From the NCBI GenBank assembly GCA_010093515.1, contig MU001682.1, forward strand, positions 854,215 through 918,214: a DNA stretch of 64,000 nucleotides, written 5' to 3'. The first letter of the stretch is position 1; each line of letters opens with the position of its first letter. Shown here in pieces: positions 60,999 through 64,000 of this stretch. Under the pieces are notes generated by a model, which saw only the letters and a list, made by a program, of their open reading frames with translations, did not search any database and had not been told where the DNA came from. The stretch comes from Lineolata rhizophorae. Lineage: Eukaryota > Ascomycota > Dothideomycetes > Lineolatales > Lineolataceae. A program made the translations under genes and the position numbers.

Positions 60999-63174
60999 CG
61001 CCTGTGACCATGTTAGTCGGGGAATGCAAGGTGTTGAGGCTCGATTGGTCTGTACGAACCAAAAAGCTCCTGAACCGGAGCCAGTAGGGCCACGGTGCGA
61101 ATGCCGGGCAAATTGAGTGAGGCGTGCTCTGACGCCTGGTGGGCACCAGCCAGCCCGGTTCGACGCCAGCCTATTCAGGCGAGTCAGTCAGTGGTTGAAG
61201 TTCTTGACATGAAACCACGATGCATGATGTCAGATGCTCAGAGAGTTGTGCAAGGAACTGGGCATCCGTCAGCTGCAAAGCATCCTAGCAGCGGGCTTAC
61301 ATGGCCATACATCTGCATGGAGCTTCGCTCTGTGCCACAGAAGAATATGATGCAAGATGGTGCCATGATGAAAGAAAGAAACATTGCAATGTACGTACTA
61401 GCTGAGCCCTTGGAGGTTGGAGGTTACCCTCCTGTAGTGTGAGAGGAAGAAAGTAAAGAAGGGAAAAGGTCTCAAATGGTGGGTCTTGGGTCCTTTTATA
61501 CCTTTGTCGACGAGTTTCTGAAAGACGAGTCTGCAGCATCACGCTGTTTACCTCTCATGGTTACGAGGCCGCTGTCACCTTTGAAGGGTGGTGGTTTTGA
61601 CATTTTGTGATGCTGAACAGCGAAGCGAGATCGGTCAGAGCAAAGTTGGGTATTGCTGGGTGAGCTCTGATATGACTCACAAGCCATCACCGGGGTTTTT
61701 CGCTACCCGGCACCAGAGCAGGTAGGTTTGAGGTATTGGTGACGTTAGCTCCCCACCTCGCTTGCCATTCAGGGGAAGCACCACAGAGCTATCCCAAAGC
61801 AGAAAGCATGACACTGCAGTTCTCTTGTTTCCATCTCTAACTAGGAAGTGGTAATTTGAGTTGGTTACCACCGAACCCTTCCTCTGCCATGTGACAGTTC
61901 AATTAGATCTAAATTGGCATTACTTCATTCGCGGGCAGCGATACGGCGCCAATTTGGCGGCGAGGCGGCCAGAAGCCTTCCGCTGCCAACCGGATCACGT
62001 ATGCCAACACAACATTGGAAACCTTCCATGGAACATACCATCATGCTCCTTATTGACGTCGTAAACAGAAGGGGTCGAGCTGAAAGCGGATGTTGGACTA
62101 CCTGATTCTACCCCTCATTCTTTCCTGTTTCAAGGATGGCAGCATGGTGACATTGGGCGGCGTAGTGCCGGTCAAGTAGGCTCAGAGCGACATCTACAAA
62201 TTCAATGCGTCTCCATGCCAACCAGCATTGGGGCTTAGGCACCTTAGACACGTCAGGAAACAACAATAGTAACCTATTTGAGTCTGCTGCTAGCCTGCCA
62301 AACTGTTCTTGCCTAGAATACGGTGACATGATGACTTCAAAGTTCCTTAGCATCATTATGCGTAATTTTCTAGACGACGCTAGGTGAGCTAAACGACGCC
62401 GCATTCTTCGGCGTTCTTTCTAGCCACGGCATCGCTAATGTAGCCTGGACGGCTGAAGCACATGTGAAAGAGGCTAGGGCGGTTGCATAGGTAACATTGC
62501 TATGTTCTTTTTGGAAGGAATCAATGTGATCACAAGTAAGTGGCTCCCTTCCGGCGCGAGTTCTGATAGATAGGACAACGTTGGCCCTTTCCACGTGCCT
62601 TCACGCTCGTCAGCAATAGGCAGCTACTTGGTGTTGGCTGCCTGGGACTGCTTGCGTCTGTCTGAAAGCGATATCTGTGAAGAGCACTTCTCAACCACGT
62701 TCTTGCCGTGATGGAATCCAAATGCAGTAGCTCAACCACCTGGTGACGCCGTTACGTCTCGCCGCGCTACCTAATTGATCACGCAATCCCAGGCCGACGT
62801 TGGCCAAGCTCAGCGAGGATAAATACGAACGCCAGAGGCGGCAGACTTAGATATATCCCAAAGTATCATTTGTATAATAAATTACATGGGTACATATTTA
62901 GAAATTGCCTCCCCCTATTTCTAATTTTGATTACGGTGATGCCTAGCACTCGACAAGGACGTGCCCCATGCCATTACCGCATTCAGCCGAGCCCCGCACG
63001 ACGATGCTAGGTTAAACGTATACTTACGGAAATACGCAGGGTTTGACACAGGAGAGTCGCTTAGGAAAAATACCGAATTGCAATTTTGTATGTTGAAATT
63101 TGTCTCTTCTTTGCCCTCCGGGTCCCACGCGGGTGGTCGTGCTTTTGCATATCATTGTCCTACAAAGGCGATTG
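60999..63174. other. No gene supported
   Basis: Weak frames only, for example 61095-61442 (plus), which has no recognised domain. From about 62840 the DNA becomes AT-rich. Nothing else can be supported. Confidence 0.4.
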
Positions 63175-63284
63175 TGTTAGCATATATATAGTTCCTAGCC
63201 AGCAGCATCGCACTGAAGTGAGATACTGTGCCAGTCTTTTGGCCAAGTTGGTTAGCCGCAGGCTAGGGTACGCTAGACCTAACA
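63175..63284 (-). mobile_element. Solo LTR-like element, copy 2
   Basis: This is a 110-bp element in reverse orientation relative to the copy at 18711-18820, of identical length and about 94% identical. The ends are TGTTAG and CTAACA. A 5-bp target duplication GATTG flanks it at 63170-63174 and 63285-63289. Different target duplications at the two loci show that they inserted independently and were not copied by a segmental duplication. It is a solo LTR of the same unknown, probably copia-like or TRIM-type family. Confidence 0.8.
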
Positions 63285-63289
63285 GATTG

Positions 63290-64000
63290 TATCTTTTCAC
63301 GATCAGATCCAGGAAGCTCGAAATAGTATTAGCCAATCCGGTGCTTCTCCCACAAACTCCAAGGGCAAATAGAGATACATGCTAGTATTTGAAGCTAGAA
63401 ATTATGGCAGTGTCTTACATTATTATTAAAGCATATTTCTAATACCATACATTTGAAATGTGCCTCGATCAAAATATCAAGGTGCTCGAGCAGTGATGGC
63501 CGTGTCTATCAGCTGACTGTCTGGCAGATCAATACTATAGACCAAAACCTCATATATTGTGAAGCAAAGTATCCATATATCAGATTCCGTGCTTTCAAAT
63601 AAACATATAATCATGACCATTTAATGGATTTTTCCAGTTTTGGTTGAGGACGATACATGGAAATCCAGGACGGAGCTAGCATTATGCCGTAGCAGGTCTC
63701 ATGTGAAAATCAATATTAAGAGCTTCAATAGTTTCTTGGCGCCAAATGTATAGTAGTTATGTAGCTTTAGAGGCAAGATGTCTTGATGTTCGAGGATAAG
63801 ATATTTCTAGTGTCATGAAAAGGACAATATCAACCCAACAAGCTGATATAAAGTACCTTACAATGTCGCAGAAAGAAACAAGACAATGTTTACACTTAAA
63901 GAATATTCGAAGACGTTCTCTTAAAACATAGACTATTATAAGAAATATTATTGCGGCTTTTAAGGTATGGCTCACTGCGTACAATCCGTTGTACACTCAT
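63290..64000. other. AT-rich 3' edge of window, nothing seen
   Basis: Low-GC sequence without repeats or domains. The hydrophobic minus frame at 63757-63996 reflects AT-rich composition and is not a gene. Confidence 0.4.

Noticed and set aside
18711-63284. Idea that the inverted 110-bp copies are the ends of one giant (Starship-like) mobile element
   Set aside because: Each copy has its own 5-bp target duplication, so each is a separate insertion. No DUF3435-type tyrosine recombinase was seen.
63757-63996. Hydrophobic 79-codon minus frame
   Set aside because: Typical of AT-rich non-coding DNA; no domain and no supporting context.

Overview
The window looks like nuclear DNA of a filamentous ascomycete (Pezizomycotina, possibly Dothideomycetes; the class is a guess). 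The evidence is GT-AG introns with CTGAC/CTAAC-type branch sites, a proteinase K-type subtilase, a CFEM-like membrane protein, an HNM1/GabA-like permease and a long Ser/Pro/Ala-rich F-box protein. GC-rich genes sit as islands in lower-GC, gene-poor DNA.

Only five genes can be supported with confidence. They are a cysteine-rich single-span membrane protein (minus, 644-2726, one intron), an intronless F-box protein of 1760 residues (plus, 5802-11084), an APC-family amino-acid/GABA/choline-type permease (minus, 23515-26768, three introns), a GNAT-type N-acetyltransferase (plus, 37992-39553, one intron) and a secreted S8A serine protease (plus, 51112-53142, two introns). All splice junctions were read from the sequence and keep frame. 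Intron sizes fall into two classes: 53, 72 and 98 bp against 499, 642, 678 and 828 bp. The genes do not form an obvious pathway or cluster.

The rest, about three quarters of the window, is gene-poor DNA with much internal structure: (i) a degenerate tandem array at about 29.6-33.4 kb in which a 6-bp-stem/8-nt-loop hairpin recurs about 15 times in one orientation behind a pyrimidine tract; (ii) a 210-bp tandem repeat with palindromes (18.9-19.5 kb) and a 177-bp tandem repeat (13.4-13.9 kb); (iii) dense clusters of short perfect hairpins at 15.2-15.6, 57.6-59.1 and 60.7-61.0 kb; (iv) two 110-bp solo LTR-like elements with perfect 5-bp target duplications (18711-18820 and 63175-63284, opposite orientations); (v) a second dispersed repeat pair (about 12.6 and 58.6 kb, also inverted). 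Three stretches (40.5-41.3, 42.1-43.4 and 44.8-46.1 kb) look like decayed or unrecognised genes. I found no tRNA, rRNA, CRISPR or intact transposon. The recurring hairpin repeats are the strongest candidate for something undescribed.
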